Below the pieces are notes generated by a model. The model saw only the letters and a program-made list of their open reading frames with translations, was not told the origin of the DNA and ran no database searches. A stretch of DNA of 64,000 bases, from the NCBI RefSeq assembly GCF_030409945.1, contig NZ_JAUFQV010000043.1:124001-188000 (forward strand), written 5' to 3'. Within the stretch, counting starts at the first letter, position 1, and every line of letters begins with the position of its first letter. The stretch comes from Vibrio tapetis subsp. quintayensis (lineage in GTDB: Bacteria > Pseudomonadota > Gammaproteobacteria > Enterobacterales > Vibrionaceae). The translations under genes and the position numbers were made by a program. This document shows, piece by piece, positions 16,163 to 25,525 of this stretch.

Positions 16163-18538
16163 ATGCAACAGAATGTTGTTTGGTACGATGCTTTATCAAT
16201 GAATGATGTTGACAAAGTAGGTGGAAAAAACGCATCTCTCGGTGAGATGGTCGCAAATTTGGCCAACGCTGGGGTACACGTACCCAATGGTTACGCCACC
16301 ACCTCTTTTGCATTCAATCAATTTCTAGAATTTGATGGCCTAAATGGCCGTATTTATTCATTGCTTGAAACTCTGGATGTGGAAGATATTAACGCGCTAA
16401 AAGTCGCGGGTTCAACGATACGTAACTGGATTCTGGAGGCGCCTTTCCCAAGCGACCTAGAAGAAGACGTGCGCCGTTGTTACAAAGAACTGGGTGAGGG
16501 CGACGAAATGTTGTCTGTCGCGGTTCGCTCATCTGCAACGGCTGAAGATTTGCCGGATGCGTCTTTTGCTGGCCAACAAGAAACGTTCTTAAACGTTTGT
16601 GGTATCGATTCGGTTATCGAGGCAGTAAAACACGTATTTGCATCATTATTTAATGACCGCGCTATTTCCTACCGTGTTCACCAAGGTTTTGATCACGAAG
16701 GCGTTGCATTGTCTGCGGGCATCCAACGCATGGTGCGTTCAGATAAAGCATCATCTGGTGTAATGTTTACGCTCGATACAGAATCAGGATTTGACCAAGT
16801 GGTGTTCATCACTTCTTCGGTTGGCCTTGGCGAAATGGTTGTACAGGGCAGTGTAAACCCAGATGAATTCTACGTTCACAAACCAACGTTAAACGCAGGT
16901 AACCCTGCAGTTGTCCGTCGCACCTTGGGTTCAAAACAGCTTAAGATGATTTATGCCGAAGGCGAAGCGCTGGGAACTCAAGTGGAAGTTGTCGATACAA
17001 CGGAAGCCGAGAGAAACCAGTTCTCATTGACTGATGCAGAGATTGAATCTCTGGCTAAGCAAGCGTTGATCATCGAGAAACATTACGGTCGTCCAATGGA
17101 CATCGAATGGGCCAAAGATGGTATCACCGGCGAGTTAATGATTGTTCAAGCTCGTCCTGAAACCGTACGTTCTCGTGATGATAAAAAGGTGATGGAGCGT
17201 TTCCACCTTAATCAACAAGCTGAGATCCTTATTGAAGGTCGTGCTATTGGTCAGCGTATTGGCGCAGGTAAAGTACGTGTTGTAAAAAGCCTAGATGAAA
17301 TGGATCAAGTTCAACAAGGTGATGTGCTCGTTGCAGACATGACAGACCCAGACTGGGAACCTGTCATGAAAAAAGCCGCCGCTATCGTAACCAACCGAGG
17401 TGGACGTACTTGTCATGCCGCGATCATTGCTCGTGAGCTAGGCATTCCTGCTGTGGTTGGCTGTGGTAATGCCGCTGGCGTACTGAAAGATGGCGACTTG
17501 GTTACTGTTTCTTGTGCACAAGGCGAAACAGGCTTTGTATATGCCGGAGAATTGGATTTCGAAATTCGCCGCTCAGCGGTTGATGAACTTCCACGTTTGC
17601 CACTTAAAGTGATGATGAACGTAGGCAACCCTGATCGCGCCTTTGATTTTGCAACCGTGCCTAATGAAGGTGTTGGCCTTGCTCGTCTAGAGTTCGTCAT
17701 CAATAAGATGATAGGTATTCACCCTAAAGCCTTGCTTAGTTACAATGAGCAGCCTGCTGAAATCAAAACTGAAATCGACAAGCGCATTGCGGGTTACGAA
17801 AGTCCGGTCGAGTTTTACATTCAAAAGCTCACAGAAGGCATTTCTACTCTGGCTTCGGCTTTCTGGCCAAAACGAGTGATCGTCCGTATGTCGGACTTTA
17901 AGTCGAATGAGTACCGTAATTTAGTTGGCGGCGCGGCGTATGAACCAACGGAAGAAAACCCAATGCTAGGGTTCCGTGGTGCTTCTCGTTACATTTCGTC
18001 TGAGTTCCGTGATTGCTTTGCACTTGAGTGTGAAGCATTGAAACGTGTTCGCGATAAAATGGGGCTAAAGAATATCGAGATCATGATCCCGTTCGTTCGT
18101 ACCGTAAGCGAAGCCGCTGCCGTTATCGACCTACTTGCTGCGCACGATCTTCGTCGTGGTGAGCAGGGCCTGAAAGTCATTATGATGTGTGAGCTACCTG
18201 CGAATGCAGTATTGGCTGAAAGCTTCTTGAAATACTTTGATGGTTTCTCGATTGGTTCTAACGATATGACGCAACTTACTTTGGGTCTTGACCGAGATTC
18301 AGGTGAAGTCGCACACTTGTTCGATGAGCGTAATGAAGCCGTTAAGGCCATGCTATCAATGGCAATTAAGGCGGCTAATAAAGCAGGAAAATACGTGGGT
18401 ATTTGTGGCCAAGGCCCTTCAGATCATGAAGACCTAGCCGACTGGTTGTTAGAGCAAGGCATCGATTCATTATCGCTTAACCCAGACACCGTAGTGGAAA
18501 CTTGGTCTCATCTTGGTGAGAAATACAGCGAAGAATAA
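16163..18538 (+). CDS. ppsA: Phosphoenolpyruvate synthase
   Basis: Makes PEP, AMP and phosphate from pyruvate, ATP and water, allowing gluconeogenic growth on three-carbon acids and amino acids. The 791 residues contain, in order, the ATP-binding domain (GGKNASLGEM near the start, SVAVRSSATAEDLPDASFAGQ), the swivelling phosphohistidine domain with GGRTCHAAIIARELG (His418), and the PEP/pyruvate-binding barrel with RFRGASRY-like, SIGSNDMTQL and ICGQGPSDHED segments. ATG 16163 is preceded by an AGGAG at about 9 nt. It is divergent from ppsR and is followed by a strong terminator, so it is monocistronic. Confidence 0.97.
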   Translation: MQQNVVWYDALSMNDVDKVGGKNASLGEMVANLANAGVHVPNGYATTSFAFNQFLEFDGLNGRIYSLLETLDVEDINALKVAGSTIRNWILEAPFPSDLEEDVRRCYKELGEGDEMLSVAVRSSATAEDLPDASFAGQQETFLNVCGIDSVIEAVKHVFASLFNDRAISYRVHQGFDHEGVALSAGIQRMVRSDKASSGVMFTLDTESGFDQVVFITSSVGLGEMVVQGSVNPDEFYVHKPTLNAGNPAVVRRTLGSKQLKMIYAEGEALGTQVEVVDTTEAERNQFSLTDAEIESLAKQALIIEKHYGRPMDIEWAKDGITGELMIVQARPETVRSRDDKKVMERFHLNQQAEILIEGRAIGQRIGAGKVRVVKSLDEMDQVQQGDVLVADMTDPDWEPVMKKAAAIVTNRGGRTCHAAIIARELGIPAVVGCGNAAGVLKDGDLVTVSCAQGETGFVYAGELDFEIRRSAVDELPRLPLKVMMNVGNPDRAFDFATVPNEGVGLARLEFVINKMIGIHPKALLSYNEQPAEIKTEIDKRIAGYESPVEFYIQKLTEGISTLASAFWPKRVIVRMSDFKSNEYRNLVGGAAYEPTEENPMLGFRGASRYISSEFRDCFALECEALKRVRDKMGLKNIEIMIPFVRTVSEAAAVIDLLAAHDLRRGEQGLKVIMMCELPANAVLAESFLKYFDGFSIGSNDMTQLTLGLDRDSGEVAHLFDERNEAVKAMLSMAIKAANKAGKYVGICGQGPSDHEDLADWLLEQGIDSLSLNPDTVVETWSHLGEKYSEE

Positions 18539-18551
18539 AGTAAATTGAAAA

Positions 18552-18580
18552 AAAACAGCCCACGTGATGTGGGCTGTTTT
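18552..18580 (+). terminator. Terminator of ppsA
   Basis: A perfect 9-bp stem ACAGCCCAC / GTGGGCTGT (18555-18563 and 18569-18577) with a 5-nt loop, flanked by A and T runs, 14 nt after the ppsA stop. Confidence 0.9.
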
Positions 18581-18631
18581 CGTTGGTTAGGAGAGAATTA
18601 ACTCTATTTGACCGATAAGCTCATTGGTAGA

Positions 18632-19351
18632 CTATGGCTGCTGGCGTGTGGGAGCCAATACGATTTCACGAATACACACATTCTGAGGTTGTTGATAAGC
18701 AAATGTCACAGCGCGAGCAATATCATCAGCGGCTAGAACACCACCCATTTCTGTTTTCCAAGAATCGTACCCTGCTTTAATTTCATGGCTGGTTGTGTGA
18801 GAAAGTAATTCAGTTTCTACTGCACCTGGTGCGATAGTGATCACTCGCACATCTGCTTCTGCCACTTCTTCACGAACGTTTTCAGAAATAGCGTGCACCG
18901 CGAATTTGGTTCCGCAATATGCGGCATGGTTACCAAATGTCTTACGACCAGCAACAGAACTGATGTTGATGATTGTACCGCTGTTGCGTGCTTTCATTGG
19001 CGCTAATACCGCTTGCATGCCATTGAGTAAACCAATCACGTTTACATCGAACATGGTTTTCCATTCGTTTGCGTCTTGAGTATCGATTTGGCCCAGTAGC
19101 ATAGTGCCGGCGTTGTTTACTAATCCATCAACTGGTCCGTAAAGTGCTTCGGCTTTTGAAATGGCATCATCAAACGTTGCTTTGTCGGTTACGTCAACCT
19201 GGGCGCAAAGTGTATTTGGCAAATCTAATGCTTCTAACTGTTCTATGCGGCGGGCCAATAATAATAGAGGGTGTCCCTCAGTGCTCAAACGACGTGCGAT
19301 GGCTGCGCCAATACCAGAACTTGCACCTGTAATTACGATTAGTTTTTTCAT
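18632..19351 (-). CDS. SDR-family NAD(P)-dependent oxidoreductase (YdfG-like)
   Basis: A classical short-chain dehydrogenase of 239 residues. It has the Rossmann nucleotide motif TGASSGIGAAIARRL at the N-terminus, the structural NNAG motif, the catalytic serine in NISSVAGRKTF, and the Tyr-Lys pair in YCGTKFAVHA. The sequence pattern is nearest the YdfG group, which oxidises serine and 3-hydroxy acids, but the substrate cannot be assigned with certainty. ATG 19351 is preceded by AAAGG. It is a single gene, convergent with ppsA, with its own upstream region. Confidence 0.88.
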   Translation of the reverse strand: MKKLIVITGASSGIGAAIARRLSTEGHPLLLLARRIEQLEALDLPNTLCAQVDVTDKATFDDAISKAEALYGPVDGLVNNAGTMLLGQIDTQDANEWKTMFDVNVIGLLNGMQAVLAPMKARNSGTIINISSVAGRKTFGNHAAYCGTKFAVHAISENVREEVAEADVRVITIAPGAVETELLSHTTSHEIKAGYDSWKTEMGGVLAADDIARAVTFAYQQPQNVCIREIVLAPTRQQP

Positions 19352-19778
19352 TATTATGACCTTTCTCTATCTCATTGTTTATGTGAGGCAGCGTATGGCT
19401 AAAAGCCTCAGAAGCTGCGATGGAATGTATTCTAAGTAATTGCCTATTGTTGATATATAGCGGTTAACTTAAAACACTGTTGTTATCGTGCAACAATTAG
19501 GGGCGGGGAGTAGCTACGGCTGTTGGTGCCATAACATCAAAGGTAACGAGTTGATTTTTTTATTATTCTGAATTCAGAGTGAGGGGGTTAACAAGAAAGA
19601 GCGGCTAGCAAGATCATGCTTAATCGGGTTGTTGAGCCGAATTACCGACCTTGTTTTTACTAATATAAGACGTATTTTCAAATGGTTATCGCTAGATGGC
19701 AAAACCCTTTTCATGACCTACTATTAACTATAGTTATCAAGGCCATTGTGAATGCCACTGGCGAAACTGAGGTTTGTT
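19352..19778. other. Gene-free interval upstream of the hybrid kinase
   Basis: These 427 nt contain no convincing coding frame. They hold the divergent promoters of the SDR gene and the kinase operon. A perfect 12-bp palindrome TCTGAATTCAGA lies at 19567-19578, and a purine-rich stretch follows it. No further structure was identified. Confidence 0.5.
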
Positions 19779-22700
19779 ATGTTCGATAGAATGAAATTGT
19801 CTGCCCTATTATCACTCGGTTTCGGTGTGCTTGTTTCCATCCTAATTATTACTTCGGCGTTGTCCTATAGCGCCCTAAGCGACAGCAGCGCAGGCTTTAA
19901 AGAATATCGATTGTTGGCAAGAGACACCAATTTGGCTGGGCGTTTACAAGCCAACATGTTACTGGCGCGTTTATACGTCAAAGATTTTTTTAAAACTGGC
20001 AGCGAGACCAGTGTCATTAACTATCAATCCCGGCTTGAAAAGCTCAATCAATTCCTCAAAGAAGCGGAGCTTGAAATTGAGCAGCCCGAAAGAGCCAAAA
20101 AAGTGTCCATCATTAGCGACTCAATCAACGATTACGTTAGAAATTTCGACGCGATTGTTGAGTTCAAAAAAGAGCGAGATCTTCTCGTTTTTGATAGCTT
20201 AGACCCTGCCGGTTTAGAAATGCGGGTTAAGCTTTCTGCGATAATGAAGAGTGCATTTAACGACAGAGATCCAGACGCCTCTTATTATGCAGCAAGAATT
20301 CAAGAGCACGTGTTGTTAGCGCGTTTGTATGCTAATAAATTTTTGACCACTAACTCGCCAGAAGCAGCGCAGCGAGTTGAAAAAGAACTCGGCATTGAAA
20401 TAGACCAACTTATCGAGACCCTAGATGAGCAACTGGATAACCCTCAGCGTCGTCAATTATTTAGTGAATTTTTAACCGTTAAGACGCTCTATCAAAAGCA
20501 TTTTATGGCTTTGGAGGAATTAATTGAAAAGCGGAACAGTATCATTAATAAACAACTTGATGTGATAGGCCCGACCATCTCTCAAGCGGCAGAAGATGTT
20601 AAATTGTCTGTGAAGTCCGACCAAGATCAACTTGGGCCCACACTGCAATCGCAAAGTGAAGACTCGCTATTTCTTATCAGCATATTCTCATTAATTGGTA
20701 CGTTTTTTTCTATTGTTTTGGCGTGGTACATCAGTAAGAAAATCAAACATCCTATTGGTGGAGAGCCGCTTGAGATCATGGCCATTACCCAACAAGTCGC
20801 AAGCGGTAAAACGGATATCAGCTTTGAATCAAAAACGGAGTTAACTGGCATATTCTCAGCGCTAGAGAAAATGGTCACGACGTTGAATTTGCGCGTCAAA
20901 TTAGCCCAAGAGATCGCCAAAGGAAATTGGGATGTAGAAGTCAAGCTGTTGTCCAATGAAGATACTTTCGGCATCGCCTTGCAAGACATGCTCAATCAAC
21001 TCCAAGAGCGTAATGAAAAGCTGCAGCGAGAAAGCCAAGAAAAAACCAAGGTGATGGAAAACATTGAGCAACAAAACTGGCTAAAAACACAGGTAGCAAA
21101 AATAAGCTCCTTGGTTCAAGGCGCCGATGACTTACAGCACCTATCAGAGGGGGTGATCCAACAACTGGCTAAGATCATTTCCGCGGGTCATGGTGTCTTT
21201 TATGTCGCGCAGCATGAAATGAATGATGACCATAACGATACAAGGTTAAAGTTACTGGGCAGTTATGCGTATTCTCAGCGGAAAAATGTTAACAACACCA
21301 TTGAGTTGGGTGAGGGCTTAGTCGGTCAATGTGCGTTGGAAAAACAACCGATAATGTTGACGCACGTTCCCGATGATTATGTGCAAATATCTTCGGGATT
21401 AGGTGAACATACGCCACTGACTGTAATTGCAATACCTGTCATATTTGAAAATAGATGCCTTGGCGTAATTGAATTGGCATCTTTCCATTGTTTTACCGAG
21501 GTCCAGCAAGATTTACTTCATCAAGTGGGCGGCAATCTGGGCGTAGTCATTAATAACGTGCTGGCTCGTCAACGGATAGAAGTATTACTCGATGACTCGA
21601 ATAAACAGGCAATACAATTACAAGAGCAGCAAGAAGAGTTAAAAAGTTCAAATGAAAATCTGGTAGAACAAACTCAGCAATTGAAAGCGTCGGAAGAGGA
21701 ACTGAGGCAACAAAGCGAAGAGCTAAAAGTGTCTAATGAAGAGTTGGCACAAAGACAGAGAGATCTACAGGCACAAAAAGACAAGATTGCTGAATCAGAA
21801 CAAGAACTCATCATCAAGGCGAATGAACTGACCATCGCGAGCAAGTATAAATCTGAATTTCTGGCCAACATGAGCCATGAACTGCGAACGCCCCTCAATA
21901 GCCTATTATTGCTAGCTAAAGGTTTAGCCGATAACAACAGTGGGCATTTGGATGAAACCGAAGTTGAAGACGCGCACATCATCTACGATGGCGGGCAAAG
22001 CTTATTGTCACTGATTAACGACATTTTAGATCTTTCCAAAGTGGAAGCAGGAAAGCTGAACATTCACATTGAAGACACAATGTTGACGCAGATAAAAGAC
22101 AGGCTGTTGAAGCTGTTTAATCCTCTCGCAAATAACAAAAACTTAGAATTGGTTATTGATATTGAAGAGGACATGCCAAGTAAAATTGCAACCGATTGTC
22201 AGCGATTAGAACAAATTTTGAGGAATCTAATCGCAAACGCCATTAAGTTTACAGAGATGGGCTCGGTAAGGGTGCTGTTTACGATGCCTGATGACAATGT
22301 CGTTTACCGCAATAGCAAACTGACCAAAAATAGCTGTATTGCAGTCCGTGTTACCGACACAGGCATCGGTATTAGTGAAGATAAAATCCAAGCGATTTTC
22401 GAAGCTTTCCAACAAGAAGACGGTTCCACTAGCAGAAAATACGGGGGCACAGGGTTAGGGCTAACGATAGCCAGAGAGCTGAGTCATTTACTTGGGGGTG
22501 AAATTCAACTCACAAGCGAATTACATAAAGGCAGTTGTTTTACGCTCTATTTACCTTTATCCCTTTCACCTCTTGAACTTGATTCGAATGCATCATTTAA
22601 AACTGAATCTTCCAGTGACGACGTCGCGCTTGTTAGTGCCAATGTTGATACCCATTATCAGCACACACACGATCAGAACCAACATGCGCGAGATGAGTTA

Positions 22701-23999
22701 AAAAAAGTGATGTCTAGCACTCGCTCAATAGAAGGCAGTTTAGATAATACGGATCAACAGCTTAATGTGTTTGTTGCCGATGACCGAAGTGATATTACGG
22801 CTGCCGACAAAAGCTTACTAGTTATTGACGATGATAAGATTTTTGCAAAAATATTGAGAGACCACGCTCGTAAAAGTGGATACAAGTGCTTAGTGGCAGG
22901 TGATGGACGCTCTGGAATTTACTTGGCGCAACACTACCAACCAAACGGCATAGTGCTAGACCTGATGCTGCCAGATATCGATGGTCACCAAGTGCTTGAA
23001 CAATTGAAATCGAGCATCAAGACCCAGCACATACCGGTAGAAATCATTTCTGCTCATAGTGAAAATCGCAGTGAGGCCATGGCGGGGGGCGCGATAGGGT
23101 TACAAACCAAACCTGTAAGTAGTGAGCAACTTCAGCAAGTGCTCATCGAAATAGAAAACCTGTCAAAAGCAAAAATCCGTCAGGTACTCATTATCGAAGA
23201 CAATGGCCACCACAGTACAGCGACGAGAAGATTATTAGAAAACATTGGCCTAAAAGCAATGTCAGTCGCCACTGGTGAAGAGGGATATCAAGAAATACTC
23301 AGTGGGAAATATGAATGCGTCATATTAGATCTCGGATTGCCCGATATGACCGGGCTGGAGCTGTTAGAGAAAGTGAGCTTGGCAAACATGCCACAAATGC
23401 CTCCGGTGATTGTCTACACAGGTAAAGATATTTCTGATGAGGAACACACCCAGTTAGATCAATACTCCTCTACCGTAGTGATTAAAGGCACCGGTTCTCC
23501 AGAACGATTACTCGACGATATATCGTTATTCTTGCATGGTATCGAGGACAAACTAAGCAAGGTAATGACGGCCAAAGATAAGCAAGCAATGCGTCTACTT
23601 CATGATGAAGACGCCATTCTACAAGGCCGTCGCATTTTGCTCACTGATGACGACATGAGAAATACCTACGCTTTGTCCAAAAAGCTCATTGATGTGGGTT
23701 GCGATGTGGAGATGGCCAATAACGGCCAAGAGGCGATCGACATGCTAGAGCAAGATGACAGCTTCGAGTTGATACTAATGGATACCATGATGCCGGTTAT
23801 GGATGGCAACCAAGCCACGATGGCGATCAGAGGAATGAAACAGTATAAAGATATTCCAATTATTGCGCTTACGGCTAAAACCATGCCTGAAGACAGAGAC
23901 AAAGCCATTCAATCTGGCGCTTCTGAGTATTTAACCAAGCCAATCGATTTCGAAAAGCTTATCTCTGTTTTACGAATTTGGTTGTTTAAACATCAATGA
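19779..23999 (+). CDS. Hybrid sensor histidine kinase with HBM-like sensor, GAF and three receiver domains
   Basis: A very large membrane phosphorelay protein of 1406 residues. In order: a first membrane helix (about 6-30); a helical periplasmic sensor whose two halves both carry an ARLY motif, as in helical bimodular (HBM) domains; a second helix (about 298-320); a HAMP-like segment; a GAF domain (about 441-590); a long Glu/Gln-rich coiled coil (about 608-690); HisKA with SHELRTPLNS (His700); a HATPase with DTGIGI and GGTGLGLTIA; then three receivers with phospho-acceptors Asp1061, Asp1184 and Asp1335. No Hpt domain is present. ATG 19779 is preceded by GAGG; an ATG at 19752 in frame is less likely. 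It heads an operon with CheR-, CheB- and kinase-coding genes. Confidence 0.92.
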   Translation: MFDRMKLSALLSLGFGVLVSILIITSALSYSALSDSSAGFKEYRLLARDTNLAGRLQANMLLARLYVKDFFKTGSETSVINYQSRLEKLNQFLKEAELEIEQPERAKKVSIISDSINDYVRNFDAIVEFKKERDLLVFDSLDPAGLEMRVKLSAIMKSAFNDRDPDASYYAARIQEHVLLARLYANKFLTTNSPEAAQRVEKELGIEIDQLIETLDEQLDNPQRRQLFSEFLTVKTLYQKHFMALEELIEKRNSIINKQLDVIGPTISQAAEDVKLSVKSDQDQLGPTLQSQSEDSLFLISIFSLIGTFFSIVLAWYISKKIKHPIGGEPLEIMAITQQVASGKTDISFESKTELTGIFSALEKMVTTLNLRVKLAQEIAKGNWDVEVKLLSNEDTFGIALQDMLNQLQERNEKLQRESQEKTKVMENIEQQNWLKTQVAKISSLVQGADDLQHLSEGVIQQLAKIISAGHGVFYVAQHEMNDDHNDTRLKLLGSYAYSQRKNVNNTIELGEGLVGQCALEKQPIMLTHVPDDYVQISSGLGEHTPLTVIAIPVIFENRCLGVIELASFHCFTEVQQDLLHQVGGNLGVVINNVLARQRIEVLLDDSNKQAIQLQEQQEELKSSNENLVEQTQQLKASEEELRQQSEELKVSNEELAQRQRDLQAQKDKIAESEQELIIKANELTIASKYKSEFLANMSHELRTPLNSLLLLAKGLADNNSGHLDETEVEDAHIIYDGGQSLLSLINDILDLSKVEAGKLNIHIEDTMLTQIKDRLLKLFNPLANNKNLELVIDIEEDMPSKIATDCQRLEQILRNLIANAIKFTEMGSVRVLFTMPDDNVVYRNSKLTKNSCIAVRVTDTGIGISEDKIQAIFEAFQQEDGSTSRKYGGTGLGLTIARELSHLLGGEIQLTSELHKGSCFTLYLPLSLSPLELDSNASFKTESSSDDVALVSANVDTHYQHTHDQNQHARDELKKVMSSTRSIEGSLDNTDQQLNVFVADDRSDITAADKSLLVIDDDKIFAKILRDHARKSGYKCLVAGDGRSGIYLAQHYQPNGIVLDLMLPDIDGHQVLEQLKSSIKTQHIPVEIISAHSENRSEAMAGGAIGLQTKPVSSEQLQQVLIEIENLSKAKIRQVLIIEDNGHHSTATRRLLENIGLKAMSVATGEEGYQEILSGKYECVILDLGLPDMTGLELLEKVSLANMPQMPPVIVYTGKDISDEEHTQLDQYSSTVVIKGTGSPERLLDDISLFLHGIEDKLSKVMTAKDKQAMRLLHDEDAILQGRRILLTDDDMRNTYALSKKLIDVGCDVEMANNGQEAIDMLEQDDSFELILMDTMMPVMDGNQATMAIRGMKQYKDIPIIALTAKTMPEDRDKAIQSGASEYLTKPIDFEKLISVLRIWLFKHQ

Positions 24000-24020
24000 T
24001 GTTAATTAACGGAGAGGTCG

Positions 24021-24917
24021 GTGCCTGACGATATGAAGAACAAAGTGATGAGCGCGCACTCAAATGTTGCTCTATTCAGTTCAACACCATCAGAAGATGA
24101 AGTGGTGGATTTAGAGTTAGCATTGCTGCTAGAAGCGATTTTGTTTCGCTATGGCTACGATTTCCGTCATTATGCTCAAGCATCTTTGACTCGTCGTGTA
24201 CGTAATTGTGTGCAAAAAGCAGGGCTTTCGAGAATCTCAGAGCTGATCCCCAAGGTGCTTTATGATGTGGATTGCTTTGAACTGTTTCTTAGAGAAATGT
24301 CCGTTACCGTTACGGAAATGTTTCGAGATCCTGAAGTATTTGAAGTATTGAGAGATAAAATTATCTCTCAATTAAAAACCTATTCTCGAATCAATATTTG
24401 GCACGCTGGGTGCGCAACAGGCGAAGAAGTGTATTCTTTGGCCATCCTTCTTAAAGAAGAGGGACTACTCTCTCGTTGCCAAATATATGCCACTGATTTT
24501 AATAATGAATCACTCTCTATTGCCGAACAAGGCATTTATCATGCAGACAAAATGGCGCAGTATACTAAGAACTACTTATCCTCTGGTGGAAAGGCCTCCT
24601 TTTCTGATTATTATCAAGCGAAGCATGGTTACGCAATCATGCATGAAGATCTCAAACAGAACATCACATTTGCCCACCATAACTTAATAAAAGATCAGTG
24701 CTTTGCTCAAATGCACCTTATTGTCTGTCGCAACGTCTTGATCTATTTCGATCGTAGTTTGCAAGATTCCGTACTGGGGTTGTTTAATCAAAGCTTGTTG
24801 TACCGAGGTTACTTATTACTAGGAAATAAAGAATCATTAGAGTTCAACGCGCAAAAGGATAACTTCACCGCCATTGCAAAGGCACAATGTCTATTTCAAA
24901 AGGTGAATTATGATTAA
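24021..24917 (+). CDS. CheR-type protein methyltransferase
   Basis: Expected to transfer methyl groups from S-adenosylmethionine to glutamate side chains. The 298 residues comprise the N-terminal helical CheR domain (about 25-95) and the Rossmann methyltransferase domain with the SAM motif HAGCATGEEVYSLA near residue 127, then LIVCRNVLIYFDR typical of CheR. The start is GTG 24021, preceded by GGAGAGG at 24010-24016; the next ATG is at 24033. It begins 21 nt after the hybrid kinase and its end overlaps the CheB gene by 8 nt, so translation is probably coupled. No chemoreceptor, CheA or CheW gene is close, so its substrate is open; the kinase is a candidate. Confidence 0.92.
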   Translation: MPDDMKNKVMSAHSNVALFSSTPSEDEVVDLELALLLEAILFRYGYDFRHYAQASLTRRVRNCVQKAGLSRISELIPKVLYDVDCFELFLREMSVTVTEMFRDPEVFEVLRDKIISQLKTYSRINIWHAGCATGEEVYSLAILLKEEGLLSRCQIYATDFNNESLSIAEQGIYHADKMAQYTKNYLSSGGKASFSDYYQAKHGYAIMHEDLKQNITFAHHNLIKDQCFAQMHLIVCRNVLIYFDRSLQDSVLGLFNQSLLYRGYLLLGNKESLEFNAQKDNFTAIAKAQCLFQKVNYD

Positions 24918-25518
24918 GGGTGCTGATGAATCTGACTATCAGGCAGTAGTCATTGGGGTTTCGTCTGGCGGGTTGAAAGCATTGACTCAAATTTTACCTA
25001 ATTTACCCGTCGACTATCCATTGGCTGTTATTGTGGTTCAGCATCGGGGAGAGGTGGTCTATGAGGTAGACAGCAATACGGATTTTTTGGTCAGTTATTT
25101 TCAACGGTTGTGCAAAATGGCGGTAAAAGAAGCTGAATTAGGCGAGCCGGTTTGCGTAGGCACGATATACATAGCTCCGGTAAAATATCATTTACTCGTT
25201 GAAAAAGCTCAATATTTTAGCCTCAGTTTAGAACCACCCGTTAACTATTCCATTCCCTCCATTGACGTGCTTTTTGAAAGTGCCAGCGCTTGCTACAAAA
25301 ATCGGCTAATCGGTCTTATACTTACTGGAGCAAATAGTGACGGCAGTTTAGGGCTCAAAGAAATACACCGTAATGGTGGCTTAACATTGGTGCAAGAACC
25401 AACAACGGCGGAGGTAGATGTGATGCCAAAGGCGGCGATCAACTCGCATGACGTCAATTACGTTATACCTTTAGATGAAATAGCGCCGTTCATGTGCCAA
25501 CTCGCCCAAACAGAGTAG
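24910..25518 (+). CDS. CheB-type methylesterase without receiver domain
   Basis: Expected to hydrolyse glutamyl methyl esters and deamidate glutamine. The 202 residues cover only the catalytic domain: Ser18 in VIGVSSGG, His45 in VVQHRGE and Asp144 in LTGANSDGS form the triad known from CheB. The usual N-terminal receiver that gates CheB is absent, and no receiver is fused elsewhere in the gene. The ATG overlaps the CheR gene by 8 nt and the next kinase gene begins 8 nt after the stop. Control might come by contact with a receiver domain of the neighbouring kinases; that is inference. Confidence 0.92.
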   Translation: MIKGADESDYQAVVIGVSSGGLKALTQILPNLPVDYPLAVIVVQHRGEVVYEVDSNTDFLVSYFQRLCKMAVKEAELGEPVCVGTIYIAPVKYHLLVEKAQYFSLSLEPPVNYSIPSIDVLFESASACYKNRLIGLILTGANSDGSLGLKEIHRNGGLTLVQEPTTAEVDVMPKAAINSHDVNYVIPLDEIAPFMCQLAQTE

Positions 25519-25525
25519 GGTTTAT

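Noticed and set aside
19567..19578. TCTGAATTCAGA palindrome as an operator
   Set aside because: A lone 12-bp palindrome in AT-rich DNA with no matching regulator motif is weak evidence.
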